From Merdiplasma sp964643295 (GTDB lineage Bacteria > Bacillota > Clostridia > Lachnospirales > Lachnospiraceae): a DNA stretch of 64,000 nucleotides. This document shows positions 8,273 to 16,835 of this stretch, piece after piece (the first letter of the stretch is position 1; every line of letters starts with the position of its first letter). Under the pieces are notes generated by a model. The model searched no databases. It saw only the letters and a program-made list of their open reading frames with translations, and had not been told where the DNA came from. The stretch is taken from the NCBI GenBank assembly GCA_964643295.1, contig CAZXSN010000008.1, positions 1-64,000 of the forward strand, written 5' to 3'. A program made the position numbers and the translations under genes.

Positions 8273-8977
8273 ATGGAAAAGAAAGATCTGCTGTATGAGG
8301 GAAAAGCAAAAAAGGTGTACGCGACGGACGATCCGGACGTGCTGATTGTGGATTACAAGGATGATGCCACGGCCTTTAACGGGCAGAAGAAGGGCACAAT
8401 CACCGGCAAGGGCGTGGTGAACAACCGCATGACCAATCGGGTGTTTCGTATTCTGGAGGAGGCCGGGGTTCCCACGCATTACATCGAGGAACTCAGTGAC
8501 CGGGAGACAGCGGTTAAAAAAGTGGAGATCGTTCCCCTGGAAGTGATTGTGCGAAACGTGGCGGCGGGCAGCTTTTCCAAGCGCTTAGGTGTTCCGGAGG
8601 GCACAAGGTTTCCTGTTCCGACGCTGGAGTTCAGCTACAAAAACGATGAGCTGGGAGATCCGCTCATCAACGATTATTATGCGATTTCGCTTGGCCTTGC
8701 GACCAGGGAGGAGATCGATACCATCACCCGGTATGCGTTCAAGGTCAACGAGGTGCTCAAAGAGTACTTCCTGCAGGCCAACATCGAGCTGATCGATTTC
8801 AAGATTGAGTTTGGACGGTACAAAGGGCAGATCATCCTGGCGGATGAGACTTCTCCGGATACCTGCAGGCTGTGGGATGCCACGACGCATGAAAAGCTGG
8901 ACAAGGACCGTTTCCGCAGGGATTTAGGGAACGTTGAGGAGGCCTACAACGAGGTGTTTAACCGCTTAGGGCTCTAA
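8273..8977 (+). CDS. purC: Phosphoribosylaminoimidazole-succinocarboxamide synthase (SAICAR synthetase)
   Basis: PurC joins aspartate to CAIR using ATP, a middle step of de novo purine synthesis in the cytosol. The 234-residue protein carries the ATP-grasp-like hallmarks: LYEGKAKKVY at the N-terminus, NRMTNRVF, the VRNVAAGSFSKRLG substrate loop, LADETSPDTCRLWD (metal/ADP site) and DKDRFRRDLG. ATG 8273 is chosen over upstream in-frame codons because it starts the conserved EKKDLLYEGKA and follows GGAGGGG. It begins a co-directional run purC-purF-purB-purA. Confidence 0.96.
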   Translation: MEKKDLLYEGKAKKVYATDDPDVLIVDYKDDATAFNGQKKGTITGKGVVNNRMTNRVFRILEEAGVPTHYIEELSDRETAVKKVEIVPLEVIVRNVAAGSFSKRLGVPEGTRFPVPTLEFSYKNDELGDPLINDYYAISLGLATREEIDTITRYAFKVNEVLKEYFLQANIELIDFKIEFGRYKGQIILADETSPDTCRLWDATTHEKLDKDRFRRDLGNVEEAYNEVFNRLGL

Positions 8978-9069
8978 GCAAAAGGCGGACACCTTGAAAG
9001 AAAGGCGGCTGCCGGAAAGGGAAGAAACTTAAGAAGGCAGCGCAAAGTACGGGAAGATGCCCCGGCAGA

Positions 9070-9100
9070 AAAAGGGGGAAGCGTTTCTTAAAAAACGCTG
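9070..9100 (+). promoter_or_regulatory. Hairpin between a G-rich ribosome-site-like run and the purF start
   Basis: An AAAGGGGGAAG run is followed by AGCGTTT-CTTAAA-AAACGCT, a 7-bp stem with a 6-base loop. ATG 9114 comes about 15 bases later and has no close Shine-Dalgarno sequence. The stem may bring the G-run near the start codon or act as a weak attenuator. Confidence 0.35.
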
Positions 9101-9113
9101 ATTTTATCGGACA

Positions 9114-10574
9114 ATGGAAAAGCAGACAGAAAGGGAAGGCTCTGCCTTCGATCAGTGCGGGGAAGCCTGCGGTGTCTTTGGAATCTATGATTTTTCCGGG
9201 GAGAACGTGGCCTCCACGATTTACTATGGCCTTCTGGCACTGCAGCATCGGGGGCAGGAAAGCTGCGGGATTGCGGTCAGCGACACGGAGGGCCCTAAGG
9301 GCAGGGTGCTTGCAAAGAAAGGCATGGGCCTGGTCAACGAGGTCTTTACCGGGGAGACTTTAGCGCCTCTTACCGGCAACATCGGTGTCGGGCATGTGCG
9401 CTATTCGACCGCCGGGGAGAGCACGATTGAGAACGCACAGCCGCTGGTGCTCAATTATATCAAGGGGACGCTGGGGCTTGCTCACAACGGCAATCTTTTG
9501 AATGCGCCGCAGCTGCGCCGGGAACTGGCAAGGGACGGGGCCATCTTTCAGACGACGATCGATTCGGAGGTCATTGCCTACCACATCGCCCGGGCGCGTG
9601 TGAAAACAGGCAGCGTGGAGGAAGCAGTGTCGGCCGCGATGGGGAAGCTCAAAGGCGCCTATTCGCTGATCGTGATGTCTCCGCGCAAGCTGATTGGGGT
9701 GCGCGATCCGTTCGGTTTTAAGCCCTTATGCATCGGCAGGCGCGACAGCGCCTATATCCTGGCCTCGGAATCGTGTGCGCTGGATACGATCGGGGCGGAG
9801 TTTATCCGGGATGTGGAGCCAGGAGAGATCGTGACGATCTCCCCCAAACACGGAGGCATCCATTCAGACCGCAGTCACTGCTTAAAGCCGGGGGATTCTT
9901 TTAAAACTGCGAGATGTATCTTTGAGTATATTTATTTCGGACGTCCTGACAGCCACTTAGACGGGGTGAGCGTCTACCGCTCCCGTCTGCTGGCGGGGAA
10001 ATACTTAGCAATCGATTCCCCGGTGGAAGCCGACCTCGTGGTGGGTGTGCCCGAATCCGGGAACGTGGCGGCTTTGGGGTATTCGCTGGAGTCGAAGATT
10101 CCCTATGGGACAGCGTTTGTCAAAAACAGTTACGTGGGCCGCACGTTTATCAAACCCCGGCAGAGCAGCCGCGAGTCGAGTGTGCAGGTGAAGCTGAACG
10201 TGCTGAAGGAGGCCGTGGATCAGAAACGCGTCATCATGATCGACGATTCGATCGTGCGCGGCACCACGAGCGACCGCATTGTGCGCATGCTCCGCGAAGC
10301 GGGGGCGAAGGAAGTGCACATGATGGTCAGCTCTCCTCCGTTTCTCTGGCCCTGCTATTTCGGGACAGATATCCCGGAACGCGGGCAGCTGATCGCCTAT
10401 GGACGCAGCATTGAACAGATCCGGGAGATTATCGGCGCGGACAGCCTGCATTACCTGCGCCTGGAACGCTTAAGCGAACTCGTGGACGGACTGCCGATCT
10501 GCAGGGGGTGTTTTACGGGGGACTATCCGATGGAGCCGCCGAAAGAGGATATCCGCGGGGAGTATGAACCCTGA
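9114..10574 (+). CDS. purF: Amidophosphoribosyltransferase, 4Fe-4S type
   Basis: PurF makes phosphoribosylamine from PRPP and glutamine, the first committed step of purine synthesis. The N-terminal Ntn glutaminase domain has a propeptide of 18 residues. Cys19 (in EACGVFGI) is the expected nucleophile after processing. The C-terminal PRPP domain has VIMIDDSIVRGTTS. The cysteines in KTARCIFEY, FLWPCYFG and CRGCFTG match the four-cysteine iron-sulfur cluster of the Bacillus-type enzyme. At 486 aa it is normal for that type. The ribosome site is weak; see the hairpin just upstream. Confidence 0.96.
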   Translation: MEKQTEREGSAFDQCGEACGVFGIYDFSGENVASTIYYGLLALQHRGQESCGIAVSDTEGPKGRVLAKKGMGLVNEVFTGETLAPLTGNIGVGHVRYSTAGESTIENAQPLVLNYIKGTLGLAHNGNLLNAPQLRRELARDGAIFQTTIDSEVIAYHIARARVKTGSVEEAVSAAMGKLKGAYSLIVMSPRKLIGVRDPFGFKPLCIGRRDSAYILASESCALDTIGAEFIRDVEPGEIVTISPKHGGIHSDRSHCLKPGDSFKTARCIFEYIYFGRPDSHLDGVSVYRSRLLAGKYLAIDSPVEADLVVGVPESGNVAALGYSLESKIPYGTAFVKNSYVGRTFIKPRQSSRESSVQVKLNVLKEAVDQKRVIMIDDSIVRGTTSDRIVRMLREAGAKEVHMMVSSPPFLWPCYFGTDIPERGQLIAYGRSIEQIREIIGADSLHYLRLERLSELVDGLPICRGCFTGDYPMEPPKEDIRGEYEP

Positions 10575-10615
10575 CCGAAAGATTAGCCGCTTACCGGAGA
10601 AAGGATTGGTTCTAT

Positions 10616-12049
10616 ATGGAGAGGGAAACGTATGTCAGCCCGCTCTCGCAGCGCTATGCCAGCAGGGAAATGCAGGAGATTTTTTCTCCGGACAGAAAAT
10701 TTCGCACCTGGCGCAGACTGTGGATCGCGCTGGCGGAAGCGGAAAAGGAGCTGGGACTTCCCATCAGCGAGGAACAGATCGCGGAGATGAAAGTCCATGC
10801 GGATGACATCAACTATGAGGATGCCGAGGCGCGGGAAAGGGAAGTTCGCCACGATGTGATGTCCCACGTGTACGCATTCGGACTGCAGTGCCCGAAAGCG
10901 AAACCCATCATCCATCTGGGGGCGACCTCCTGCTACGTGGGCGACAATACGGACATCATCGTGATGGCCGAGGGGCTGAAACTGCTGAAGAAAAAACTCG
11001 TCAATGTCCTAGCGCAGCTGGCAGCGTTCGCCGATACCTATAAGGATCTGCCGACGCTTGCCTTTACGCATTTTCAGCCAGCGCAGCCTACGACGGTGGG
11101 CAAACGCGCGACCCTGTGGATGAATGAATTTCTCATGGATCTGGAAGACCTTACCTATGTGCTTTCCGGACTGAAACTTTTGGGATCAAAGGGCACGACG
11201 GGCACACAGGCGAGTTTCCTGGAGCTTTTTGACGGGGATCAGGAAAAGGTGGACCGCCTCGATCCGCTGATCGCACAAAAGATGGGCTTTTCGGGCTGTG
11301 TGGCGGTATCCGGGCAGACCTATTCCCGCAAGGTGGATACCCGCGTTTTAAACGTGCTTGCCGGGATCGCGGCCAGCGCCCACAAGATGTCCAACGACCT
11401 GCGCCTGCTGCAGCACTTGAAAGAGGTGGAGGAGCCGTTTGAGAAGTCACAGATCGGTTCTTCGGCGATGGCCTACAAGCGCAATCCCATGCGCTGTGAG
11501 CGGATTGCCTCCCTCTCCCGCTACGTGATCGTGGATGCCCTAAATCCGGCCATCACCTCGGCGGGGCAGTGGCTGGAGCGCACACTGGACGATTCTGCGA
11601 ACCGGCGCTTAAGTGTCGCCGAAGGGTTTCTCGCGGTGGACGGAATTCTCGACCTGTGCCTGAACGTGACGGACGGCCTTACGGTTTACCCGAAGGTGAT
11701 TGAGAAGCATCTGCGGGAGGAACTTCCCTTCATGGCGACGGAAAATATCCTCATGGATGCCGTGAAGGCGGGCGGAGACCGCCAGGAGCTGCACGAAAAG
11801 ATCCGGGTTCTGTCTATGGAGGCTGCCCGGAATGTCAAAGAGGAAGGGCGGGAGAACAACCTGCTGGAATTAATCGCGGCGGATCCTTCCTTCCCGCAGA
11901 CATTGGAAGAACTGACCGCGTCGATGGATCCTTCCCGCTATACCGGCTGTGCCGGGGCGCAGGTGGAAACCTATTTAAGAGACGTGATCCGTCCCGTGCT
12001 TAAGGAGCATCAGGATCTTCTTGGCCTTACGGCTGAGATTAACGTATAG
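10616..12049 (+). CDS. purB: Adenylosuccinate lyase
   Basis: PurB cleaves SAICAR to AICAR plus fumarate and adenylosuccinate to AMP plus fumarate. It belongs to the fumarase/aspartase superfamily. The signature GSSAMAYKRNPMRCE is intact, HLGATSCYVGDNTD carries the substrate-binding residues and TFTHFQPAQPTT-type region (FTHFQPAQPTT) is present. The length of 477 aa is usual. ATG 10616 follows AGAAAGGATTGG. It lies 41 bases after purF and 12 bases before purA, so it is in the same operon. Confidence 0.96.
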   Translation: MERETYVSPLSQRYASREMQEIFSPDRKFRTWRRLWIALAEAEKELGLPISEEQIAEMKVHADDINYEDAEAREREVRHDVMSHVYAFGLQCPKAKPIIHLGATSCYVGDNTDIIVMAEGLKLLKKKLVNVLAQLAAFADTYKDLPTLAFTHFQPAQPTTVGKRATLWMNEFLMDLEDLTYVLSGLKLLGSKGTTGTQASFLELFDGDQEKVDRLDPLIAQKMGFSGCVAVSGQTYSRKVDTRVLNVLAGIAASAHKMSNDLRLLQHLKEVEEPFEKSQIGSSAMAYKRNPMRCERIASLSRYVIVDALNPAITSAGQWLERTLDDSANRRLSVAEGFLAVDGILDLCLNVTDGLTVYPKVIEKHLREELPFMATENILMDAVKAGGDRQELHEKIRVLSMEAARNVKEEGRENNLLELIAADPSFPQTLEELTASMDPSRYTGCAGAQVETYLRDVIRPVLKEHQDLLGLTAEINV

Positions 12050-12061
12050 GAGGAAGAAAAG

Positions 12062-13354
12062 ATGGTACAGGCGGTTGTTGGAGCGAACTGGGGAGATGAG
12101 GGAAAAGGCAAGATCACGGATATGCTGGCTGAGAAGGCGGATATTGTGGTGCGCTTTCAGGGCGGGGCAAACGCGGGCCATACGATCGTCAACCATTACG
12201 GCAAATTTGCCCTGCATGCGCTGCCCTCCGGTGTCTTTTACCAGCACACCACCAGTGTGATCGGCAACGGGGTGGCATTAAATATTCCTTCCCTGTGCTC
12301 AGAAATTCAAAGCCTGGTGGACCGCGGGGTGCCAAGCCCCAGGATTTTAGTGTCCGACCGCGCACAGATGGTGATGTCCTACCATGTCCTCTTTGACCAG
12401 TATGAGGAGGAGCGGCTGGGAGGCAGGGCCTTTGGTTCCACCAAGTCAGGCATCGCTCCCTTCTATTCGGATAAATACGCCAAGATCGGCTTCCAGGTCA
12501 GTGAACTGTTTGACGAGGAAGCGTTAAAAGAAAAGGTGGAGCGTGTCTGCGCCACCAAAAACGTGATGTTAGAGCATCTCTACCACAAGCCTCTGCTTAC
12601 GCCGGAAGGGCTGCTGGAGGAGTTAGCCTCCTACCGGGAAATGATCGCCCCGTACGTCTGTGATGTCGCCGCCTACCTGGATCAGGCGCTGAAGGAGGGC
12701 AAATCGATCCTCCTGGAAGGACAGCTTGGCACTTTAAAGGATCCCGACCACGGCATCTATCCGATGGTGACCTCATCCTCGACTCTGGCGGCTTACGGCG
12801 CGATCGGCGCTGGGCTGCCCCCTTATGAGATTAAGCGGATCGTCGCCGTCTGCAAGGCCTATTCGAGCGCCGTCGGGGCAGGTGTATTTGTCAGCGAAAT
12901 CTTCGGTGCGGAGGCAGAGGAGTTACGGCGCCGGGGCGGTGACGGAGGAGAATACGGAGCTCTGACCGGACGGCCGCGCCGCATGGGCTGGTTTGACTGT
13001 GTGGCCTCCCGCTATGGGTGCCGCCTGCAGGGAGCCACTGATGTGGCCTTTACTGTGCTGGATGTGCTGGGATACTTAAAAGAGATCCCGGTGTGTGTGG
13101 CTTATGAGGTGGACGGGGAGAAAATCACGGACTTCCCGGTGACAGCAAAGCTTCGGAGAGCGAAGCCGGTGCTGGAGCGGCTGCCCGGCTGGAACTGCCC
13201 GATCCGCGGTATCCGCCGCTATGAGGATCTGCCGGAAAACTGCCGCCGTTACGTGGAGTTTGTGGAGGAACACATCGGTTTCCCGATCACGATGGTGTCA
13301 AACGGTCCTGGACGGGAGGATATCATCTACCGAGATTCCCCGCTGAAAAAGTAA
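12062..13354 (+). CDS. purA: Adenylosuccinate synthetase
   Basis: PurA condenses IMP and aspartate with GTP, the first step from IMP to AMP. The GTP/IMP loop VVGANWGDEGKGKITD, the GGANAGHT motif and TGRPRRMGWFD are all present in 430 residues, the standard length. The loop that reads GTTGRGIGP in textbook PurA is FGSTKSGIAPFYSDKYA here. I believe that variant is shared by other clostridial enzymes. A strong AGGAGGAAGAAAAG precedes the ATG. It ends the purine run. The remaining pathway genes (purD, N, M, L, H, E) are not in the window. Confidence 0.95.
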   Translation: MVQAVVGANWGDEGKGKITDMLAEKADIVVRFQGGANAGHTIVNHYGKFALHALPSGVFYQHTTSVIGNGVALNIPSLCSEIQSLVDRGVPSPRILVSDRAQMVMSYHVLFDQYEEERLGGRAFGSTKSGIAPFYSDKYAKIGFQVSELFDEEALKEKVERVCATKNVMLEHLYHKPLLTPEGLLEELASYREMIAPYVCDVAAYLDQALKEGKSILLEGQLGTLKDPDHGIYPMVTSSSTLAAYGAIGAGLPPYEIKRIVAVCKAYSSAVGAGVFVSEIFGAEAEELRRRGGDGGEYGALTGRPRRMGWFDCVASRYGCRLQGATDVAFTVLDVLGYLKEIPVCVAYEVDGEKITDFPVTAKLRRAKPVLERLPGWNCPIRGIRRYEDLPENCRRYVEFVEEHIGFPITMVSNGPGREDIIYRDSPLKK

Positions 13355-13386
13355 GTTTGTCTTAAGAAACCGTGTGCTTTCTGATC

Positions 13387-13402
13387 CCGCTTTGCAAAGC
13401 GG
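13387..13402. promoter_or_regulatory. 16-bp perfect palindrome between purA and the split membrane gene
   Basis: CCGCTTTGCAAAGCGG is a perfect palindrome 33 bases after purA and about 57 bases before the next start. No T-tract follows, so it looks more like a protein site or a transcript stem than an intrinsic terminator. Confidence 0.35.
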
Positions 13403-13458
13403 CGGGCAGTTGAATTGGCCCCTGTTTCGGGACTGACTGTGGAGGGGAAGGATCCTGG

Positions 13459-14490
13459 ATGCTTGGTAAGCTTGCGATGGTTGCTGTCTGGCTGGTGATT
13501 TTGCCGACGCTTGTGGGCTGTCTGTTTACGGACCGGACTAAGGAGTCACGGGGAAACGCGGCAGCCGCCTATCTGTACGGCCTCTTTGCCGAGCTGGCGC
13601 TTTTTGAGGTGCTGGCAGTTCCCATGACATTTTTAGACTGTTCTCTCACCCTGCTGACCCGTATCTGGGCTGGCGGGGTGCTTGTGCTTGCCCTCCTGTC
13701 CGTTATGAAAAACCGCAGCTACGCCGCGCAGCGAAAGTGGCTGTGCGAAACCGTCCGCGGTCTGACACCCCTGATGGTGGTCGTGCTGGTGCTTCTCGTT
13801 CTGCAGATGCTCTATATCACCGGACGGCAGCATCTGGATGAGGATGATTCCTTTTATCTGGCTACTTCCACTACCGCGGTGGAGACGGACAGTCTATTTC
13901 GCTACAATCCTTACACCGGATTTGCCTACCGCACGTTTCCTTCCAGGTATGTGCTTTCTGCCTGGCCGCTGTTTGTGGCTGTCATCTCCAGGCTTTCCGG
14001 GTTTCACCCGGCCATCCTTGCCCATATGGCGCTGCCGGCGTTTGTGCTTTTCTGGGCCTATTTAGTCTACGCCCTCTTTGGGGCCAGGCTGTTTCCGGGG
14101 GATAAAAATAAGCAGAGCCTCTTTTTGCTTTTTGTGACGGCACTGATTTGTTTTTCCGGCTACTCCAGGTACTCAGCCGTCACATTTCTCATGATCCGCA
14201 GCTGGCAGGGAAAGGCGGTGCTGGCCGGTTTTGGTCTCCCGGCACTTGCCTACGGAGCCTGGATGAGTGTGAAGGAAGACGGCGGCGCGGTGACCTGGCT
14301 GCTGCTCTTTGCCATGGTAACCGGTGCCTGCCTGTTTACTTCCATGGGCGTGGTGCTTTCTCTGACAATGCTGGGATGCTGCGCACTGGCAGGAGCGGTT
14401 CTTAAGAAAAACTGGACGTATCTTTGGAAGATGGCCGTCTCGTGTCTGCCCGCGCTTGTCTGCGGTGTGGTCTATCTGGTGATCAGGTGA
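13459..14490 (+). CDS. Polytopic membrane protein, N-terminal half of a split DUF6077-like gene
   Basis: The 343-residue protein has about eight hydrophobic helices. A hydrophilic loop at about 120-160 carries DEDDSFYLATSTTAVETDSL and a following FPSRYVLSAWP. Acidic/aromatic loops of that kind are typical of GT-C glycosyltransferase-like membrane proteins. I think it matches the DUF6077 family, whose members I recall as about 570-600 residues. It ends at TGA right after a membrane helix, and the next gene, in the same frame, supplies the missing second half. The unit may be a real two-protein split or a gene broken by mutation. Start ATG 13459 follows GGAGGGGAAGG. Confidence 0.6.
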   Translation: MLGKLAMVAVWLVILPTLVGCLFTDRTKESRGNAAAAYLYGLFAELALFEVLAVPMTFLDCSLTLLTRIWAGGVLVLALLSVMKNRSYAAQRKWLCETVRGLTPLMVVVLVLLVLQMLYITGRQHLDEDDSFYLATSTTAVETDSLFRYNPYTGFAYRTFPSRYVLSAWPLFVAVISRLSGFHPAILAHMALPAFVLFWAYLVYALFGARLFPGDKNKQSLFLLFVTALICFSGYSRYSAVTFLMIRSWQGKAVLAGFGLPALAYGAWMSVKEDGGAVTWLLLFAMVTGACLFTSMGVVLSLTMLGCCALAGAVLKKNWTYLWKMAVSCLPALVCGVVYLVIR

Positions 14491-14526
14491 AAATTTTGAA
14501 CACAGCGGGGAAGGAAGTGAGATAAG

Positions 14527-15315
14527 ATGCAGGAAACCTGGGAAGTTATCAGGAGTGCCTACCACAACTATTTTTATGTGAGCGGGTTTGGCGTACTTCT
14601 CTTCGCATCCCTGCTGTTTCTTCTTCTGTGGGAGAAAAACCGGGAAACCAGACAGGCACTTTTCTGGCCGGTTCTGCTGATGCTGGGCGTCGTGTTCTGC
14701 CCGCTGACGGCGGACATCCTGATGAAGATGATGGGCGGATATGTCTACTGGAGAAGTTTCTGGATTCTTCCGGTGATCCTTCTGGGAGCCTACACGGCGG
14801 TGCAGATTGTGAGCATGGCAGGCGGCAGGGGCAGAAAGGTTCTGATGGCACTTTTCTGTGCCGCTCTGATTGCCGTAAACGGTACCTTTGTGTTCTCGGA
14901 CCGCTACTTTTCCGACCGGGAGAATAACTACAAGCTGCCAACTGAAGTGATCTGGGTGGCAGACGCGATCAATGAACACGCTGAGGAGAACAAAATCAAG
15001 AGGAAATGGATTGCCGCTCCCCTGGTGATGGCGACCTACATCCGCGTTTATGACGCCTCCATCAAGCAGATGTACGGCAGAAACATGTCCGTGCAGAGTT
15101 ATCAGTCTGACCTCTACCTGGAACTTACTTCCAACGAACCGAACATCGTGAGGCTGGCAAAAAAAGCCAAAGAGGCAAAGTGCCGTTACGTTGTGTTGAG
15201 CAAGACAGTGGATGATGAGCAGCTCATGACGAAAAAGAAGTTTGAGAAGATCTATGAGGATTCCGTGTACGCGGTTTATTTCAACGCCAGCCTGCTGAAA
15301 GGAAGAAAAGGGTAA
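14527..15315 (+). CDS. Membrane protein, C-terminal half of the split DUF6077-like gene
   Basis: This 262-residue product starts with an amphipathic stretch, continues with about four membrane helices, and ends in a soluble domain (about residues 140-262) rich in Lys/Glu. That domain contains KCRYVVLSKTVDD, a pattern seen at the C-terminus of membrane glycosyltransferase-like proteins. It is in the same reading frame as the preceding gene, separated by TGA codons at 14488, 14497 and 14518. A good AAGGAAGTGA ribosome site precedes ATG 14527, so it can be translated on its own. It lies convergent with the CarD-family gene. Confidence 0.6.
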   Translation: MQETWEVIRSAYHNYFYVSGFGVLLFASLLFLLLWEKNRETRQALFWPVLLMLGVVFCPLTADILMKMMGGYVYWRSFWILPVILLGAYTAVQIVSMAGGRGRKVLMALFCAALIAVNGTFVFSDRYFSDRENNYKLPTEVIWVADAINEHAEENKIKRKWIAAPLVMATYIRVYDASIKQMYGRNMSVQSYQSDLYLELTSNEPNIVRLAKKAKEAKCRYVVLSKTVDDEQLMTKKKFEKIYEDSVYAVYFNASLLKGRKG

Positions 15316-15498
15316 AGGACTTTTTAGGAGACTCTTAGAAAAACATATGTTCCCGCACGTGCGGAAAGCGTTTAGCAGGGCGCGGGAGGATGCGTTTCCG
15401 CGGACAGGAAGATCCCCACCCTGAAAGCATGCCTTTCCGGCTCCGGGAAAGTGACCGGAGAACACCAGAAAAGAAGCAGGAAAGGGATCTAAAAAGAG

Positions 15499-16014
15499 TC
15501 AGGAAAGGGGAACCTTGCAGGAGATACGCGCGGAGACATCGCTTTCTACGTCTTCTCTGCTTTTTCCCAGCGCCAGCGAAAGTTCGCTGAAAAGACGGGT
15601 TTCCGCGGTTTTCATATATCTTTCATCGGTGGAAGTGATCTTCTTTCCCTGTGCCAGTCGGGTCTGATTGCGCTTATAGAGCGTCTTGAGGGCCTGAACC
15701 CAGCAGCGGCAGTCCAGGGACTGGACGGCTTCCCGGTAACAGCGTTCCCTCTGCTTTTCTTCGGTGATTTCCAGTTCCCCGATGTCCGGGATCAGATCGA
15801 TCAGTTCCCTGGCTTCTTCGGCGTTCATCACCCTGCGGATTCCGGTCTTCGGATTCTCTACAGGTGTGAAGATGGAACCGCCCTGAGTATCCATGGGTGT
15901 CAGCCGGTAGTATAACCGTTCCTCCTCCGTACCCGGTGCGGAAAGTTTTGTGATTTCTTCCACGCGGCAGAGCCCGCTGGTTTGATAATGGACATATTCC
16001 CCTGGTGCAAACAT
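15499..16014 (-). CDS. CarD-family transcription factor
   Basis: The N-terminal 60 residues (FAPGEYVHYQTSGLCRVEEI and on) form the CarD/CdnL/TRCF RNA-polymerase-interaction Tudor-like domain. It binds the RNA polymerase beta subunit and stabilises open promoter complexes in other bacteria. The rest (about 75-171) is helical, as in CarD, with a SLDCRCWVQALKTLYKRN helix resembling the DNA-contacting region. The length of 171 is typical of clostridial members. ATG 16014 follows GAGGAGGGAAAATA, and a consensus promoter lies directly upstream. It is a single-gene unit. Confidence 0.85.
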   Translation of the reverse strand: MFAPGEYVHYQTSGLCRVEEITKLSAPGTEEERLYYRLTPMDTQGGSIFTPVENPKTGIRRVMNAEEARELIDLIPDIGELEITEEKQRERCYREAVQSLDCRCWVQALKTLYKRNQTRLAQGKKITSTDERYMKTAETRLFSELSLALGKSREDVESDVSARISCKVPLS

Positions 16015-16037
16015 TATTTTCCCTCCTCTTAGAGTTT

Positions 16038-16066
16038 ATTTTATCACATCTTGCGTCTGTTTGTAA
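16038..16066 (-). promoter_or_regulatory. Promoter of the CarD-family gene (extended -10)
   Basis: On minus, TTACAA (16061-16066) is followed by a 17-base spacer and TAAAAT (16038-16043), with TG one base before the -10. It is 24 bases from the start codon. Confidence 0.7.
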
Positions 16067-16539
16067 GTGTTGTTTTTCGAAATTTTCAATTTCGTCAAAA
16101 TTTCTGAGAACTGTTTCTTTCCGCTGATCCATTCTGTCAGGCGTATCTGACGCCCTTCCTATACCGACAGTTTCCGCCGCTTTGTCCCGTATCTGCTCAT
16201 TGGTCAGGCGAAACCTGCTGATTTCATTTTTCTGTTTACAGTCTCTCAAACCTGATCTATAATGCCCTTAGTCTCTTTCTTTGAAGGATGAGCAGAAGAG
16301 GAAGTTTCCGGCACGTTCTCCGGGACAGGAGAAAAACTGCCTGTGGGATTTATGCATTCAGATCGCAAATCTACGATAAACGGTCTGATAAGGATGCTTT
16401 TGGATACAAGGATCTTTATGCGTATTCGAAACGGCTTAGAGCGTGTAAATGCGTTCATGGTTCTGTCTTGTGTGTTTGAAGCAGGGAAAGTTCCCGAAAG
16501 GAAAGACGGCAGTTTGGCGACAGGGAGGCAAGGAAAGGT
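16067..16539. other. Intergenic region without a recognised gene
   Basis: About 470 bases lie between the CarD promoter and a small membrane-protein gene. Open frames on both strands lack ribosome sites and family signatures. I see no hairpin with a T-tract or convincing promoter on plus. Confidence 0.4.
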
Positions 16540-16812
16540 ATGTGGAAAAATCCAGAAAAACTGAAACGGATTCTCGCCTGGGCAGGCGTCGTGATTCTGG
16601 TGCTTCTTTATCTGGTGACGTTTATTCTGGGGGTGACCGGAACGGCGGAGACCAGGGATCTTCTGATGGCTGCCGTGATGTGCACGGTGATTGTCCCCGT
16701 CCTGATGTATGGGATGCTGCTGGTCGCCAAAGTCTTGAGCGGTCATAAAGAGCCTCCGGTTGCGCCTGAGGATGAGAAAAAGAAGAAGCAGAAGAATCAG
16801 GGCAAAAGCTGA
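16540..16812 (+). CDS. Small two-helix membrane protein
   Basis: The 90-residue product has two hydrophobic segments, about residues 12-32 and 42-65. A TGTAETRD turn lies between them. The highly basic cytosolic tail (EKKKKQKNQGKS) places the C-terminus inside by the positive-inside rule. ATG 16540 follows CAAGGAAAGGT. It is 23 bases from the acetyltransferase gene and likely co-transcribed. No family or function is recognised. Confidence 0.65.
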   Translation: MWKNPEKLKRILAWAGVVILVLLYLVTFILGVTGTAETRDLLMAAVMCTVIVPVLMYGMLLVAKVLSGHKEPPVAPEDEKKKKQKNQGKS

Positions 16813-16835
16813 GACAGGGAGAGGACGGCGATTAG

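Noticed and set aside
14173..15465. 430-codon minus-strand frame opposite the split membrane gene
   Set aside because: It is a long shadow of the plus-strand genes, with His/Gln-rich nonsense composition and no family motif.
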